Assembly: GCA_950097015.1 (NCBI GenBank)
Contig: CATNEN010000031.1
Span: forward strand, 2,792,001-2,856,000
Direction: 5' to 3'
DNA: 64,000 nucleotides
Source: Macrostomum hystrix
Lineage: Eukaryota; Platyhelminthes; Macrostomidae
The notes under the pieces were generated by a model. It was not told the DNA's origin and did not search any database. It worked only from the letters and a program-made list of their open reading frames with translations. Both the position numbers and the translations under genes were made by a program. Numbering within the stretch: position 1 is the first letter of the stretch; each line of letters opens with the position of its first letter. Shown here one piece after another: positions 25,691-38,089 of the stretch.

Positions 25691-26280
25691 CCTGTCTCAA
25701 CTTTCCCAGTCTTACCTCTCCCAGTCTCATCTCTCCCAGTCTCATCTCTCCCGTGTCTCATCTCTCCTCTGACTCATATCTCCCCTGTCTCATCTCTCCC
25801 TAGTCTCACCTCTCCCAGTCTTACCTCTCCCAGTCTTAGCTCTCCCAGTCTCATCTCTCCCAGTCTCATCTCTCCCGTGTCTCATCTCTCCTCTGACTCA
25901 TATCTCCCCTGTCTCATCTCTCCTCGGACTCATATCTCCTCTGTCTCATCTCTCCCTAGTCTCACCTCTCCCAGTCTTACCTCTCCCAGTCTTAGCTCTC
26001 CCAGTCTCATCTCTCCCAGTCTCATCTCTCCCTAGTCTCACCTCTCCCAGTCTTACCTCTCCCAGTCTTACCTCTCCCAGTCTCATCTCTCCCAGTCTCA
26101 TCTCTCCCAGTCTCATCTCTCCCAGTCTCATCTCTCCCAGTATCATCTCTCCCAGTCTCATCTCTCCCAGTATCATCTCTCCCAGTCTTACCTCTCCCAG
26201 TCTTACCTCTCCCAGTCTCATCTCTCCCAGTCTCATCTCTCCCAGTCTCATCTCTCCCAGTCTTATCTCTCCCAGTCTCA
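25691..26280 (+). repeat. Diverged continuation of the array, CTCATCTCTCCCAGT units
   Basis: Same core (TCATCTCTCC) but with GTCTCA in place of GTGTCA and more substitutions (CTTACC, TATCATC, CGTGTC). It looks like the older edge of the 22957-25690 array. Its units match those inside the hAT element at 28220 and the array at 36085. Confidence 0.95.
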
Positions 26281-28211
26281 TTCGATCGGAATATATACCT
26301 AGATTGTGCAACACACTGCGTAATAGGCTCGTCAAATGTATTTTCAATACCGCTAATCTACAATGCAGAATTGACACAGATACGTTTCTGGTTTAATTAA
26401 AATACACGATAATAAGCATTGCATTGTCTTGCAAGGTTTGCATTGACAATCATCTGTTGTTGATTTTGTTGTTTATTTTCCTTAGGTTATTTGCCACTCA
26501 CAGGTGAAAGTATGTTTCTTTTTAGCGCTAAGATTCCGTTAAGAAGCTCGGCTGTGTCTGCTCTATGAAATCTCAGTTTGCGATAATGAAAATCAGAATT
26601 GTTATCTACGTGTTGCGCGCTAGGCCTATTCTATATTGCGTGCCCGCCGGTCCCGTGTCAAAGTCCTGGCCACGTGCCATCAGTCAGACTTTCCCACTAA
26701 GGAGTCTTCTTGCTTCACACCTTTCTCTCTTGTAGTGTGTTTTTTGTTATAAATAAAAATCTTTAGATTCTATCTGGTTTCTCGTTAAATGAATTTCTTC
26801 TAGCCGGCCAGGGCTTTCCCAATAATTACAGGCTTTCAATTACCGCTTAGTAATCTGCCTGCACATATCTAATCCTGTTTTGGCATTACAAACGGATGGA
26901 CAATGGCGCTATTCTCAAAAAACTCTGCTGAGAGACCCCTAGGGGAGGCGGGGACAGGGATAGGGGGAACGGGCGGGTTATCGCTGGTTAATCTATAGAT
27001 TACGGAGAGGCCATGCAGAACCAGCATGAATTAAGAGTCATGACGCGAAAGACGCCAGTGTATTAATAGCATTAGTTATTATTATATAGACTCCAAAGCT
27101 GCCTCCTCTCCGCTGCTTTCATTGCGTAACAGGTTAGAGGGGGAGGTCTGCTCTGAGACGGACAGGCCAAATCGCGGGGTCCCTTTCTTATACTGCCAGA
27201 ATTTGTGTTTTCCCTCTGTCTCCTCACAATGTCTATTAGGCCCGTGAGCGGTAATCAAGACTGGGCGATCTTTTTTTCCTCGCTTTCACGCGTCCTTATT
27301 CTTCTTTCACGGTCTAATTACACACGTGCGATGGCGGCGTGCGGCGTGTTTAAAGCGATGCGGGACCTGCCTGTTGATGGCCTCGACGGTGGCGGCACCT
27401 CGATAGCAGAGAGAGCGCTGACCCCCAGGGGCCGAAATGTTGGCCATGCGGGCAGTCTCGCCGCCCCATTCCCCCTTGTAGGTGTCATTGAATTAAAGTG
27501 TATTTTCGACATACAAGACGCCAACATAGGCAATTGAATGTGTGCGGCACGTTGGCTTTCTTAATCAAAAACTCGACATTTAGTCCAGCGTGATGATCGC
27601 TGCTTGTGGTTTTTCTAGTTTATAAACTACTTAATAGCAATCTTATTTCTTCTCTTGCTGTTAGTTTAGTTAGTGTTTAACAAAGACTTGTAAGCAGGCA
27701 ATCTATTCTCACACTTCATTACACTGACCTGCCTCTTAACTCCTCGCCGATATTCTCCTCCGGGCTGTCCTCCGATATAACTCCCATTGTCTGTTACTTC
27801 TATCTCTTACTTGTCTTTAATTTCTAGGATTCCCAGTGGACCTGTTCGCCCTTACCTGTGGGCCACGCAGCCCCTATATAAATTTTAAATAGACATTTTT
27901 CTGACGAAACACCTGCGGGGCTTCCACCGACTTCCCGCCCACTCACCCCACCCCACCCCATACCGCAATGCGGTGCCGCAACCATAATGATTGTTCCGTA
28001 CTCAAGCTTGTATATCCCAGTCGGGCTTCCTCCCCTACTGCGTAATCTCATTCGGCGTGTTGTTCAACTAAACCGCTATTCCAACACTAAAGTGGCCAAT
28101 GCTTGTGTTGCGTGTTGATTTGCTTGTGTGTTTGATTTTCGCTTCAAAATACATTGTTAGCCAAAGTCCTGCGGGCTAGTAAATTGATTTTAATTCGTTT
28201 TCTAATCCACA
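26281..28211. other. Intergenic, no gene supported
   Basis: About 1.9 kb between the array and the hAT element. The first AATAAA after ZNF330 is near 26750. Open frames at 27205-27537 and 27824-28051 show no recognisable domain. Confidence 0.5.
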
Positions 28212-28219
28212 CCTTAGCC

Positions 28220-28710
28220 CAGGGGTCGGCAAACTTATTAGCGTGCGGGCCACGGAGAGAAGCTAAAAGACGACAGCGGGCCGCATTAACTGTAGGAATA
28301 TGAGAAAGGGGTGAGATGAGACGCATGAAAGATGAGACATAAAATATAAGACAAGGGAACGAGGAGACACGGGAGAGATGAGACACGGGAGAGACGAGAC
28401 ACAGGAGAGATTAGGCATGGGATAGATGCGACTGAGACAGAAGATATGACACGGGATAGATAAGACACGGGAGAGATGAAACACAGGAGAGATGAGGCAT
28501 GGGATAGATGCGACTGAGACAGTGATGAGATGAGACAGGTGAGGGACTAGTCAGAGATGAGATGAGACAGAGAAGAAATGAGATAGGAAGAGATGACACG
28601 GGAGAGAGACGGGAGAGTTGAGACCGAGAGATGAGACTCTCCATCTCCAGATGGCCGGGAGCTTCGAGGGCCGCATCTGCAGCCCGCGAGCCGGAGTTTG
28701 CCGACCCCTG
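28220..28710 (+). mobile_element. Non-autonomous hAT DNA transposon (MITE) carrying a minisatellite
   Basis: Terminal inverted repeats CAGGGGTCGGCAAACT at both ends are flanked by perfect 8-bp duplications CCTTAGCC (28212-28219 and 28711-28718), the hallmark of hAT insertion. No transposase remains. The interior (about 28308-28640) is tandem GAGATGAGACACGGGA-like units, which on the other strand read CTCATCTCTCCCGTGT, the same family as the arrays at 25691-26280 and 36085-36600. Confidence 0.95.
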
Positions 28711-28722
28711 CCTTAGCCAATG

Positions 28723-29032
28723 GCATGGAGCTCTGAATCTAGAAACTGGAGAGAGAGAACTCCACCGCCTAAGTCCCATTTTCTTTTTTAAAGAAAAATC
28801 TGATCTTTTTAAGTTTTTAAAAAGTTTATTAGTACATTCGATACGTATTGACCTCCATTTAATGACAGCTGACAGCTAAAACAGGTAGACACTCAAGCTT
28901 CAGCTAAAATGTAGAGAATTTATTCCGCTTTCTAATGAAACAAACATTTTGAAAATATCAGCCCACACTGGTCGGGAAAATGGGAGTTTGGCGGGAGTTG
29001 TCTCCCCAGTTTCTAGATACAGAGTTCCATGC
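28723..29032. repeat. Inverted-repeat element, about 60-bp arms
   Basis: The left arm 28723-28783 (GCATGGAGCTCTGAATCTAG...) and the right arm 28975-29032 are imperfect reverse complements separated by about 190 bp. A related fragment on the minus strand lies at about 40140-40175. It may be a second foldback/MITE, with the hAT element inserted at the edge of its left arm. Confidence 0.65.
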
Positions 29033-29928
29033 CTAAGGCCTACCTATTATAAAGCAATTAAGCAATGGGTTATTTTGAGTCTTGCTCAAGGACTTAAATT
29101 TTTTACTTTGGACTGAGATTCGAACTCCCGACCTCTAAGTCAAAACTCTTCAGTTCTAACCCCTGGACTACAACTTTTTACTTCGCTTTAAGGTCTATTT
29201 CTTTATAGTTTTTGTTCGAACCAGGCAATGTTCAAATATTTTTCGCTAACTGCTGAATGCGCAATACAAATAAACACCAGGTGTTGGTTTTCGACACTAT
29301 TTTTTCTCTGTCCAATCCATAGGAAAAATCATTTCGCTTGTCTGACCTGAAATCTAAGATCAGCCGGGTTCGGTGCATTGCGGCATTGTTGGCTATGAAA
29401 ACACTGACTAGAATGATGCCTTCCAGTAAACCCGATGGGCCTAATTTATAACTTACTGCAATTCATTCACCTGTGATATTATTCGCCAGTTCTGCCAGTG
29501 AGGATATTAGATGGAAAGCGGAATTTCCCGTCTACACAAATGGCTTCTTTGTCTTCAGTTTTCCTATCTGCTTACAAGTTGGTGTCTTATAATTTTCTCT
29601 CTGGCAAAAGTGACGCTAAATGCGCAGTTTACATTTGCCTTTATCTTCTCTCCCTAAATCGGCCATCCCAGTGCTGCAATCACAGCACAGATTTGATACA
29701 TTAAATGGCATCGCATCGTAATATTGGGACAGATAGGAAATAGTACTGATTCTATTAAATTTGTTGATTCAAGGATCAACCATTTCAATTTTCTTTAGCT
29801 GAAATTGTAAAGAATGAAAAAGTTTGGAAAATAATGCAATAAAAAAGCAAGCAAACGATTGTGAATCGTAGAGTAATCCAAGCTAGTCATCGTTTTAGTA
29901 ATTATTAAACTGTGATGTTGCATTTCAG
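29033..29928. other. Upstream flank of the HEN1 gene
   Basis: Holds a tRNA-like SINE head fragment on the minus strand (29100-29175, GGTCGGGAGTTCGAATCTC). The rest is AT-rich and no exon is supported. Confidence 0.5.
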
Positions 29929-29974
29929 GCACCTGTCTGCGCCTGATCTATTGCTGCTGGTTTTACAGTCAGTT

Positions 29975-30031
29975 ATGGAACCGGTGCTACAGCAGCAGCA
30001 GCTTCAGACTGACCAGCAGCAGCAGCAACAG

Positions 30032-30072
<41 letters not shown>

Positions 30073-30139
30073 ACAACAACAACAGCAACCTCAACAGCAG
30101 CAGCAGCAGCTTCAGACTGACCAGCAGCAGCAGCAACAG

Positions 30140-30205
<66 letters not shown>

Positions 30206-30313
30206 CTTCAGACTGACCAGCAGCAGCAGCAGCAACAGCAACAGCAGCAGCAGCAACAACAACAACAGCAACCTCAACAGCAGCAGCAGCAGCTTCAGGC
30301 TGACCAGCAGCAA

Positions 30314-30360
<47 letters not shown>

Positions 30361-30547
30361 GCAACAGCAGCTTCAGACTAACCAGCAGCAACAGCAGCAA
30401 TGTTGGATTGAAGGGGTTCGTCTTGTCTCAAATTATAAAAAAAATTACTAGATAAAAAAACGCTTAACTTTTTAAGTGTCGCGAAATTCTTCACACTTGC
30501 AGGCATCCGCAGTGGGTCAGTTCGATAACTCGCCCGACGACACAGAA

Positions 30548-30579
<32 letters not shown>

Positions 30580-31978
30580 CGACTCGCCAATCTTGTACTA
30601 CAGAGCCTATAGTCGACCAGACTGGTACAACCCGTTCGACGAAGAGAAGTACAGCTGGTCACTGAGTCAGCTTCAGCTGCGCAGTCCAGCTGCCCGAGCC
30701 AGCGCCCAGCGAGTTGTGTACCCCAGCCGGCCCCGCCTCCAGCCAATCGGAGGCGGCGGTGATCACGATGGCGGCGAATCTTCGTCTCTGATTGCCGGCT
30801 TCGTGCCGGCGCTTTACAAGCAGCGGTATAGCGCCGTTTTCGACCTGATTGTTGACCGATTCGGCAACAATGCCAGCCGGAGCGGCGTTGTTAAACTAGT
30901 CGACATTGGCGCCGCCGAGTGTCGCCTGCTCGCCCTGTCGCTCAAATTTCTTCGCTTCGCCGTCGACTACATCGCCGTAGACGCTGTGGCTGACACGGAG
31001 CCGACGATGACGGAGGCGGCCAGACTGAGCCTGGCGCCGGTACTCTGCGACTACATCAGCAGGCGGACCAAGCCGCTGCGGGCCCGCCTGCTGGCCGGCT
31101 GCGCTACAGAGCCCGATGCCCGCCTGGCTGGCGCCGACGCCGCCGTGCTAGTCGAAGTGATCGAACACCTGACTGTTGATCAGCTGGCCAGACTGCCCGC
31201 GCATCTGTTTGGCCAGCTGCGGCCAGGCCTGGTGATTGTCACCACACCGAATGCCGAGTTCAATGTCTGCTTCGGAACTCGCTTCCCCGGCCTGCGGCAT
31301 CACGATCACAAGTTCGAGTGGAGCCGGGCCCAGTTCCAGGCCTGGTCGCATCGAATCGCCGGGCATTACGGATACTCGGTTCGGTTCCAGGGTTGCGGCA
31401 ACCCGCCAGCCGGGCTGGAAATCATTGGCCCCTGCTCGCAGATTGCCGTCTTCACTCTTCCAACGGTTCAACATTCCGGTGACGTCATCAACTCAGATTG
31501 CTCCAGTGACACCAATCGGCCCCCGTATCCGACTAGCGAGCCCTACAGGCCGGTGCTAGACGTTGAGTTTCCATGGCAACCGGAGCCGCCGCGTGAGGAG
31601 CGCCTGCCGCAGGAAGCTATCAGCTGCGCTCGCAGCAGCTTCCTATTCGAGCAGCATCGGCGCAACACTGCCCCGATCGGGGACGAGGACTGCTACAGCG
31701 ACGACGACGAAGTCCGGCTGTCAATCAGTCGACTGTGCAGATATGCCGTGCTGAAATCAATCGGCGCCAGCGTCGGCGAAGTTGCCGACGCTCTGGCTGC
31801 GGCTGGATTTCGACTTAGCGACGATCGCGAGTTTGTTTTAGGCCTACCGGATGACGATTCCTCTAGCAATTCGCGAGACTGGGAGCCCGACGGAGAGGAA
31901 GAAGACAAGGAAGAGGCGGTTGGCTGGTCGTGGAAGTCTGATCCATGCGCTGGTTTAAACACGCAATTGAGTGATTAA
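29975..31978 (+). CDS. HENMT1: HEN1-type small-RNA 2'-O-methyltransferase, two-exon model
   Basis: Methylates the 2'-OH of the 3' nucleotide of piRNAs/siRNAs, protecting them from decay. The long exon 30503-31978 holds the whole catalytic domain. Recognisable parts are FVPALYKQRYSAVFDLI before the SAM site, LVDIGAAECRLLAL (motif I), the metal-ligand motif VEVIEHL (31151-31171), LVIVTTPNAEFN and HHDHKFEWSRAQF (31297-31335). ExxEH plus the later His are the HEN1 Mg2+ ligands. The frame has no ATG before motif I, so an upstream exon is needed. The polyglutamine exon (ATG 29975, to about 30415) joins in phase 0 across an 87-bp intron with a weak donor (GTTCGT) and a good acceptor (CACTTGCAG). The C-terminal 200 residues are low-complexity and acidic. 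AATAAA lies at 32152. The catalytic exon is near certain; the first exon is a model. Confidence 0.9.
29999..30400 (+). repeat. CAG/CAA repeat encoding polyglutamine
   Basis: About 400 bp of CAG/CAA triplets interrupted at intervals of about 70-110 bp by CTTCAGACTGACCAG (LQTDQ). It is a nested repeat in which whole blocks have been duplicated. It is in frame with the ATG at 29975. Confidence 0.95.
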
Positions 31979-32280
31979 TCATTAAGAAAGTCGGAAAATT
32001 TATTGAGCAAAAATTCGCTAAAATTCGCTAAAGCAAGCATTTTTTATATCGAATTGTTTAGGGCCGTTTTTACTCATTAAAAAAGTAGTGTGGGCCTGCC
32101 ACTTAATTTTGTGCCTATCACGGTTTTTTTTAGTTAGTGAAAACTGATTCCAATAAACTGCACGGCAGCTGGACAATTCCATTCTTTATGATACTCCTCC
32201 TCTCCTCTTCACACTCGCCTGCCTGAAAAAATAACTTTCGATTGCTGCGTCTGCAGCTGCTGCCACTTTGGCTACCTTGA

Positions 32281-32325
<45 letters not shown>

Positions 32326-32837
32326 CAGGAGTTGCTCAGGGACTCTTCAGACCCAGCTGGAGTGCCCTTTCCTTATTCTCGTAGATTCCTCGCCAATTGC
32401 TCCCATTTTCTCTATCATTACTCAATTTTCTGTCTCTCAGTCTCGCCTATTGTTCAGCATCATTTAAAAAGTAGCATTTTTTCAAGAAAAAAAAACATTT
32501 TTTGCCTCTTGTTGCCTTTTGTGTGCTCAAAAATGGCACAACAGCTTCAGTCTGGAGCCTTGTTGCGGCATTGTTTATTGATTTATAAAATGGTTAGATC
32601 GCCAATGATAAGTTGTGAATAATTTGCTGATTTGCTTGTCTTTTAAGCGGTTGAAAAGCATTTCTAGCTTCCATGGTTTCCTGTTAATGAAATTCGAAAT
32701 ACAAGTGTATATGGCATGGCCTGCTGCCTGATTCTCTTCATTTGAAATGGCCGTTGCCAACTTACAACTATATCGCCAGTTTTGACTGTTAAATTGTCTT
32801 CTCTTACGAGTAGAGGCAAAAAATATAGCCAAAAACA
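31979..32837 (+). other. HEN1 3' UTR and flank
   Basis: AATAAA at 32152-32157 is a likely polyadenylation signal. A CTG microsatellite with a GAT/ATG edge lies at about 32281-32320. I see nothing else. Confidence 0.6.
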
Positions 32838-33515
32838 CTTCTAATGACCACACCGAATCAAATGACACTTCCGATGACTCCACACCGAATCAAATGACAC
32901 TTCCGATGACTCCACACCGAATCAAATGACACTTCCGATGACTCCACACCGAATCAAATGACACTTCCGATGACTCCACACCGAATCAAATGACACTTCC
33001 GATGACTCCACACCGAATCAAATGACACTTCCGATGACTCCACACCGAATCCAAGGACAATTCCGATGACTCCACACCAAATCCAAGGACAATTCCGATG
33101 ACTCCACACCGAATCCAAGGACAATTCCGATGACTCCACACCGAATCCAAGGACAATTCCGATGACTCCACACCGAATCCAAGGACACTTCCGATGACTC
33201 CAGACCGAATCCAAGGACAATTCCGATGACTCCACACCGAATCCAAGGACAATTCCGATGACTCCACACCGAATCCAAGGACACTTCCGATGACTCCACA
33301 CCGAATCCAAGGACTCTTCCGATAACTCCACACCGAATCCAAGGACACTTCCAATGACTCCACACCGAATCCAAGGACACTTCCAATGACTCCACACCGA
33401 ATCCAAGGACACTTCCAATGACTCCACACCGAATCCAAGGACACTTCCAATGACTCCACACCGAATCCAAGGACACTTCCAATGACTCCACACCGAATCC
33501 AAGGACACTTCCGAT
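32838..33515 (+). repeat. Minisatellite, 32-bp unit (GACTCCACACCGAATC...)
   Basis: About 21 units in three blocks: CAAATGACACTTCCGAT at the 5' side, CCAAGGACAATTCCGAT in the middle, and CCAAGGACACTTCCAAT at the 3' side. All three minus-strand frames stay open (up to 188 codons) as an artefact. Confidence 0.97.
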
Positions 33516-34264
33516 GGCACTGCTGAGTTTTGCTTTAATTTTGCGATGGAACAATGGCCTGGATTTTAGTGTCGGGTGATTAGGAAAATGGGATTATGAG
33601 AGAGCGGTCGCCTAGGAGAAGTGGCCCCAGGCGCACGTGCCTGCCCGCTGTCCGGTACCCATATTCGATTGCATTCTTTTACTGGGATAATCTGACACGC
33701 TTATCCTAATCTATCCATGCGAGAAGACCCCAGCCGACCCCCTGAGGCTGCGGCTGAATGGGGTATCTTCCAGCTTTGGATCGTGGATGCGGGCGACGGG
33801 AGACTAGGCAGTCTCCAACTGAATCCCCCGAGGGCTGCGGCCGTCCACCTGAGGCCAATTAAACTCGATGGAGAGGATCGGGGCGGGAACTCCCGAAGAT
33901 GGGATATTGTCCCTGCACAATGCGTTTTCGCATGCCTGGCTGCACTGGCCTTCGCTCTTGACCGCTCGGCTGTCTCCCCTGTCTGCGTTTATACTCTTTG
34001 TTATCGCTTTCCCTTTCATCCGGTACACTTCTTATTGTTAACTAATTTTCAATTTAGCCATAATCAACTGTAGAGGGTGCTTTATTCGCGTCTCCGCTGA
34101 CCCGTGCGAGCGAGCAGACGCCATTATGGGCTGGCTAATCCTTCCCGGTGGGCCGCTGTGTGCTTGCATGCGGCAATTAGCGACCTGCCCATACTATACA
34201 ATTCCGAGTAGTTCAAAGCGCCATGTCAGCGGCTGGTCTAGCCCTTTGTGGTGGACTATCCGGA
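33516..34264. other. Intergenic, no feature seen
   Basis: Unique sequence with moderate GC. The 118-codon frame at 33717 has no recognisable domain. Confidence 0.5.
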
Positions 34265-34455
34265 TGCCATGCTCCTCTGCTCTCCTCTCCTCTTTTATCT
34301 CCTCTCTTCTCCTCTCCTCTGCTCTCCTCTCCTCTGCTCTCCTCTCCTCTCCTCTCTTCTCCTCCACTCTCCTCTCTTCTCTTCTCCTCTCGACTCTTCT
34401 CCTCTCTTCTCCTCTCTTCTCCTCTCCTCTTTTCTCTTCTCCTCCACTCTCCACT
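34265..34455 (+). repeat. CTCTCCTCT low-complexity tract
   Basis: Polypyrimidine run of CTCTCCTCTTCTC-type units on the plus strand, purine-only on the minus strand. Such a tract could adopt triplex (H-DNA) structure. Confidence 0.95.
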
Positions 34456-34960
34456 TTAAAACTTAGTCATTCACAGATAGTGTCTTCAAATTTTTCTCCC
34501 ATTTTTTTAGCCGAACAATGATCGATGGCCTAATACTCGTAAATCCATACCCGTACATTTGTGCTTGCATATATGCCCTAATTGTTACTCGAGTCTATAA
34601 TTACGCATTTTCGCATGCAATATCCTTGTGGCAGTACTTAGCCAGCAGTTTCAGCTAGATTCCAGTTCACTGCCGTGCTAGCTATTATGATTTTTCCTGT
34701 TCTAATTTCCATTCGGACACTGCTCCGCTATACTCTGTCTGATCATTTCCGCATTGCGGCTCCCCGCAATGTCCTCTTTTGAGACCAAGCTACTAAACTG
34801 ACACTACTCCGACCTGAACTGCACCTCCTGTAGGTGACCGGCTCAGCTGACCAATCACGGCACCCCAAATGCCCCCGTTGTTGCTCAAAAGTACAAATAG
34901 ACAAATTATAACGGCTCATTGAGATTAAGTAATTAAATAATTGCCATCAATTTTAATCGA
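34456..34960. other. Intergenic, no feature seen
   Basis: Unique sequence between two low-complexity tracts. No exon is supported. Confidence 0.5.
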
Positions 34961-35160
34961 TTTTCCATGTCGAGTTATCGATTACTATTGATTTATCGAT
35001 TTCTATTGATTTATCGATTTCTATTGATTTATCGATTTCCATTGACTTATCGATTTCCATTGATTTATCGATTTCTATTGATTTTTTATTTCCATTGATT
35101 TATCGATTTCTATCATATTATCTATTTCTATCGATTTATCGATTTTTATTGGCTTATCAA
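34961..35160 (+). repeat. Minisatellite, 18-bp unit GATTTATCGATTTCTATT
   Basis: About ten diverged units, each with the ATCGAT palindrome. Confidence 0.93.
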
Positions 35161-35985
35161 TCATAATATCATAATCATATTTTTACTTTCGATCTTTCTT
35201 GATCCATTAGTGTTGAACATTTCATATTTTTTACTTGTAATTACTCTAAGCGTTACCTGTTGACAGTAAACATTTTTTCAGTTGCTAGACCAATTAGGTA
35301 CAACACGTAATTTTGATAATTTCATCACATGATCTCCTACACTTCCTTATTGTAGCAAACATGTGCATAAGCGACTGCAATTTGGGCTCGAAAAGAATTA
35401 GCAAATAAGAGTTTTGAGATTTTTCTCCAAGATGGAGCAATAAAACTCGACATTAAATAATTGTGTCTCTCCTATGAAAAATGCAGATTTCTGAGCTGGT
35501 TCTTGTGTGAAAGCCAGTTAAGTGTAGAATTGATTTCCTTTGCAAACTAAATTATTGCTACAGTATGCTGCAGTGTTACCGCTGGCTTCTAAATCAACTA
35601 GTGCGCAGTTGCTGCTGCATTTAGTGTTTATTACAGGCCGTGTAGCGGCTGGGTCTCGAGTGCCCGACCGCATTCTCGACACCTAAACCTCGAAATGCGC
35701 TAACTTCGTGTAGCACTCAGGCAGGCAGATAAAGGAATTGCTCGTTAATAAAACAAACTGCAACTGATGAGCGGCCTGATGTCTCTCTATCCGACTTGAC
35801 CCAAACTGGCTACATTCTAACTATTTTTATGTTTCATTTCTGGCAACGCTTTTTATGACGTAAAACTCTTCAGACTTATTATTATTTGATTGCTTTTTAC
35901 TCCATCGAAACCGACCGTCCGTAAAGCTATGAAATCCTGCACTGTGGCCCTGATAACACTCTGTCTTATCTATCCGCATCTCATC
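35161..35985. other. Intergenic, no feature seen
   Basis: AT-rich unique sequence. No exon or repeat is supported. Confidence 0.5.
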
Positions 35986-36605
35986 CCTCCCTCTCTCATC
36001 TCTCCCCCGCCTCATTTCCCCCTTATTCTCATTTTTCTTTGTTGTATCCTCCCTCCCGGTCTCATCGCCGCATGCCTCACCTCCCCCAGTCTTATCTCCC
36101 CTGTCTCACCTGCCCTGTCTTATCTCCCGTCTCATCTCCCGTCTTATCTCCCGTCTCATCTCCTGTCTCACCTCCCCTGTCTCATCTCCCCTGTCTCATC
36201 TCCCCTGTCTCATCTCCCCTGTCTCATCTCTCCATGTCTCACCTCCCCTGTCTCATCTCCCCTGTCTCATCTTCCCTGTCTCATCTCCCCTGTCTCATCT
36301 TCCCTTTCTCATCTCCCCTGTCTCATCTCCCCTGTCTCATCTCCCCTGTCTCATCTTCCCTTTCTCATCTCCCCTGTCTCATCTCTCCATGTCTCACCTC
36401 CCCTGTCTCATCTCCCCTGTCTCATCTCCCCTGTCTTATCTCCCCTGTCTCATCTCCCCTGTCTCATCTCTCCATGTCTCACCTCCCCTGTCTCATCTCC
36501 CCTGTCTCATCTTCCCTTTCTCATCTCCCCTGTCTCATCTCCCTGTCTCATCTCCCCTGTCTCATCTCCCCTGTCTCATCTCCCCTGTCTCATCCCTCCT
36601 TTGTC
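35986..36605 (+). repeat. Minisatellite, CTGTCTCATCTCCC units
   Basis: About 14-15-bp units (CCTGTCTCATCTCCC) with TCTTCC and CTCCATG variants. They share the TCTCATCTC core with the array at 25691-26280 and with the interior of the hAT element. The 5' 100 bp is degenerate. Forward open frames through it are artefacts. Confidence 0.96.
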
Positions 36606-38085
36606 ACATACTTGCTGGTGCTGATCTAAATTGGCGGATTGGAAAGGCCGCTGATTGTAACTAAAGACTCGTTGGCTTTACCCTTCTGAGTAATTGCAAC
36701 CCGACCCTAGTTGATGAGATTTCGGCGCCACTTGGTTACAAAACAGTTTCATTTGCAAAAAAACTAGAGAGAAAATTTGTTTGATGAAATCGCAAGCTCG
36801 ATGCCTTCACACACGTAAACCGCTACATTCTCGCGTATTTCATTCTCTCCGGCTTTGGCACCAATTTCAATTCTTTCTGGGGCTATAAGCAGCATCTGCG
36901 ACGGTTATACAGAAATATTGAAACACAAATAATTGTTCCTGTCTGTCCTGTATACTGAATAGTAGCGAAAGAAATTGTTTGCTAAACTGCGCACTGCAGA
37001 AGATCAACTAAAATGTAATGCTAAAAATTACAGAATGTTTTTCTGTCGACTTTCCTGCAGCAGCAAGTTGATTGCAACAGATTTGCTAGTATTTATGCCT
37101 CAGTTCAATTCTTGACTATACGAGCTAATTGATTCCTACGTCATTAGATGTTCATGTATTTCAGCTAGTTATGCCTGTTACTTTATAAATAAATTCAATT
37201 ACACTCGTAGATGGTAAAGCAGCAATGTAACAAAATCTAAAACGGCCATAAATGCCATTCGTCAATTACCATATTCTCACTTTTATTCGTAATGGGACAC
37301 TCCTGGGCACACCTAAAGTGATATTTACCAATTATTTGTTGCTATGGAAGTCGCAGTCGTTTATTATTAAAGCTTTAGACTATGCATGTATCGCATTGCA
37401 GTTGATTCTATTAATCCATTTTAACAAATTTGGCATTGTATTTGCTCACTAGACAGATAAGGGGCTTTTGTCTCACAAGTTCGCCTGGCTACAAGTTCTG
37501 TCCTCATTTCTTGTTGCTTTTTTAATTTCTATATTTTTTGCTACAAAATCTGCGCCCCGTCACTTTCTCTCTAGGGAATTTTTCGCCTCTTCTAGAATGT
37601 CGCCTAGCAACTGTGTTTGGCTGCTTCTACACTAAGAGTATCCACCTTTTTTACGTCGCAATTAAATTACTTCCTGGCTGTCTGTCTCAAGTTTGTTTTT
37701 AACAGGTTCCGGAGAATTGCCAAATATTGCTTTCAAGAATTGCACTTTTACAAAAGTGCAACAAACAGCAGAAATTTTTAGTACCTTCAAAATCAACGCT
37801 TCCAGAAGGACTAATAGAAAGTTCTTGACACTTGACTGTCTAAACACTGGGCCACTTCAGTTACCTGTCAATCAACGCTTACTGGGCCTAAAAACAATCC
37901 GATACATTGCCGACACGAGCCCCGTTTAAAGAGAAATTTCACGCGAGCCACTTGACCTTTTATTCGCGTTTCTAGGCCCTCTAAATGCGTGTCAATGTGT
38001 TGATTATCAGATTTGCACCAATGAATCACTAACTTCACGATTGTGCGACAAAAAGCACTCACCTGCACCGATCAGAGCGGCCAGC
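36606..38085. other. Intergenic, no feature seen
   Basis: AT-rich unique sequence upstream of the Bax-like promoter. Short open frames on both strands show no domain. Confidence 0.5.
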
Positions 38086-38089
38086 CAAT

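Noticed and set aside
29100-29175. Possible functional tRNA gene on the minus strand
   Set aside because: It has a B-box-like core, but the acceptor ends do not pair and it matches the SINE heads, so it is a SINE fragment.
29987-30400. Poly-leucine frame on the minus strand
   Set aside because: Antisense of the CAG/CAA tract.
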